Positions 5,302 through 6,298 of a DNA stretch of 6,298 nt are shown in pieces. Location: positions 1 through 6,298 of the forward strand of contig LUCD01000086.1 of the NCBI GenBank assembly GCA_001593925.1, read 5' to 3'. The notes beneath the pieces were generated by a model. It saw only the letters and a program-made list of their open reading frames with translations, was not told where the DNA came from and made no database searches. Both the position numbers and the translations under genes were made by a program. The first letter of the stretch is position 1. Each line of letters opens with the position of its first letter. The DNA comes from Candidatus Bathyarchaeota archaeon B26-1. GTDB taxonomy: Archaea > Thermoproteota > Bathyarchaeia > Bathyarchaeales > B26-1.

Positions 5302-6298
5302 TTGAGGCTTGTTACGTTCATGGTTCGCGGGAGGGAGAGGGTCGGCGCCATCCGTGACGGCGTGGTTGTAGATTTGAGGGCTTCCTACGCGGCTCTACTG
5401 GAGAAGTTTATGGGTAGGGGTAAAGCCTTGAGGAGGGCGGCTCGGCTCATACCTGGAGACATGGTTCGGTTCCTCAGCTTGGGGAAGCCGGCCTTAGAGG
5501 CGGCTGAGGAGGCTCTCAGCTACGCCGGTTCGAGGCGTGTTGAGGGTTTAACCTACGGGCTGGGCGAGGTTCTTCTGAGGGCGCCTGTTCCGAGGCCGGG
5601 GAAAATCTTCGCCTTGGCGGGCAACTACGCGGAGCACTTCAGGGAGGTCGGTATGGAGCTCCCAGAGAAGTCTAGGCCCAGGTGTTTCGTCAAGGTCTCG
5701 AGCATAGTTATTGGGCCGGGTGAGCCTATTCTCCTTCCGCGTGGGATGCCTCCGCACGGTAAGAACGTCCATGTCGACTGGGAGGCTGAACTCGCCGTCG
5801 TTATGGGTAGGAGGGGGAAGTACATTCCGAAGGAGAGGGCTTACGATTATGTGGCCGGATACACTATCATGAACGATGTTAGCGCTCGGAGGACTGGGTG
5901 GACGAGGAGCTACAAGGTTCCAGACATGGAGATGGAGAGGTTCTTCGACTGGTTCATCGGGAAGAACCTCGACACTTTCGCGCCGATGGGCCCCTGGCTC
6001 GTGACCAAGGACGAGATAAGCGACCCCCACAACCTCAACTTCACCCTGAAGGTTAACGGTGTAACCCGCCAAAACTCGAATACGAAGTACATGATCTATA
6101 AGATTCCGGAGATCATAGAGTACCTCTCGACGATAACGACGCTCTATCCGGGCGACGTGATCTCAACCGGGACATGCTCAGGCATAGGTTGGAGGCCTCC
6201 AGACGGGAAGGACGGCACCTACCTGAAGGACGGAGACGTAGTCGAGATCGAGTTCGAGAAGATAGGGGTTCTGAGGAACCCGGTGAAGGAGGAACCTA
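5302..6298 (+). CDS. Fumarylacetoacetate hydrolase (FAH) family protein, 3' end cut by window
   Basis: At least 332 residues are visible with no stop before the right edge. The last residues (GVLRNPV) match the usual C-terminus of the family, so little is missing. FAH-fold enzymes are cytoplasmic and use a divalent metal to cleave C-C bonds in, decarboxylate or hydrate oxo-acids. An N-terminal domain of about 100 residues (RLVTF..GRERVGAIRDGVVVDL) precedes the catalytic domain. Motifs there are GNYAEH (107-112), the metal ligands E161-x-E163 in VDWEAELAVV and D192 in MNDVSAR, then KNLDTFAPMGPW, NGVTRQNSNT and STGTCSGIG, where a Pro is more usual than the Cys. TTG 5302 is chosen because family members typically start Met-Lys/Arg-Leu-Val, and GGTGG is well placed; ATG 5320 would cut the first strand. 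It diverges from the tRNA under its own TATA box. The substrate is undetermined; it resembles the hydroxyhepta-dienedioate isomerase or acylpyruvate hydrolase type of annotation. Confidence 0.94.
   Translation, partial: MRLVTFMVRGRERVGAIRDGVVVDLRASYAALLEKFMGRGKALRRAARLIPGDMVRFLSLGKPALEAAEEALSYAGSRRVEGLTYGLGEVLLRAPVPRPGKIFALAGNYAEHFREVGMELPEKSRPRCFVKVSSIVIGPGEPILLPRGMPPHGKNVHVDWEAELAVVMGRRGKYIPKERAYDYVAGYTIMNDVSARRTGWTRSYKVPDMEMERFFDWFIGKNLDTFAPMGPWLVTKDEISDPHNLNFTLKVNGVTRQNSNTKYMIYKIPEIIEYLSTITTLYPGDVISTGTCSGIGWRPPDGKDGTYLKDGDVVEIEFEKIGVLRNPVKEEP

Noticed and set aside
5548..6072. A 174-codon minus-strand ORF
   Set aside because: It lies wholly antisense to the FAH-family gene, has no family features, and reflects GC-rich codon shadowing.
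1..6298. CRISPR array, transposase gene or replication origin
   Set aside because: No regularly spaced direct repeats, no transposase or integrase motifs, and no clustered origin-box repeats were seen.

Overview
The window looks archaeal, most likely Thermoproteota-like (Bathyarchaeia/Korarchaeia-type lineages are my best guess, not proven). The reasons are a tungsten-type aldehyde ferredoxin oxidoreductase, a tRNA-Met with the archaeal initiator signature (A1:U72, three G:C pairs in the anticodon stem), TATA-like boxes about 25-30 nt before expected transcript starts, GGAG/GGTGA/AGGAGG ribosome-binding sites, and GTG and TTG starts beside ATG. Most of the DNA is GC-rich. The segment from about 3580 to 5080 is clearly AT-richer.

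Layout, left to right. The end of an unidentified plus-strand gene (1-93) sits 2 nt before an aldehyde ferredoxin oxidoreductase (AOR, 96-2039). After 66 nt comes a DUF917 / S-Me-THD family protein (2106-3239). A short hairpin-rich gap separates it from a convergent minus-strand gene for a 76-residue winged-helix protein (3347-3577). A 273-nt AT-rich spacer then carries the probable winged-helix promoter, repeated TGGGTTTT motifs, a 12-bp inverted repeat (3711-3790), and a TATA box and strong ribosome-binding site for a uroporphyrinogen-decarboxylase-like (URO-D) protein (3851-4912). The 165-nt gap after that gene holds two small dyads and no convincing gene. A complete initiator tRNA-Met with encoded CCA lies on the minus strand (5078-5155). 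Diverging from it, a fumarylacetoacetate hydrolase (FAH) family gene starts at a TTG (5302) and runs off the right edge, probably only a few residues short of its end.

How the genes may work together. AOR, DUF917 and FAH-family genes share GC-rich composition and are all soluble catabolic-type enzymes. AORs oxidise aldehydes to acids with ferredoxin. DUF917 proteins often accompany hydantoinase/oxoprolinase-type genes. FAH-family enzymes cleave C-C bonds in, or decarboxylate or hydrate, oxo-acids. An organic-acid or amino-acid-derivative degradation neighbourhood is reasonable inference, but no substrate can be read from the sequence. The URO-D-like gene differs in composition and has His-x-His-Gly where methyltransferase relatives usually have His-x-Cys-Gly, so it may be a later arrival with different chemistry. 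I see no CRISPR array, transposase gene or clear new multi-gene defence system.
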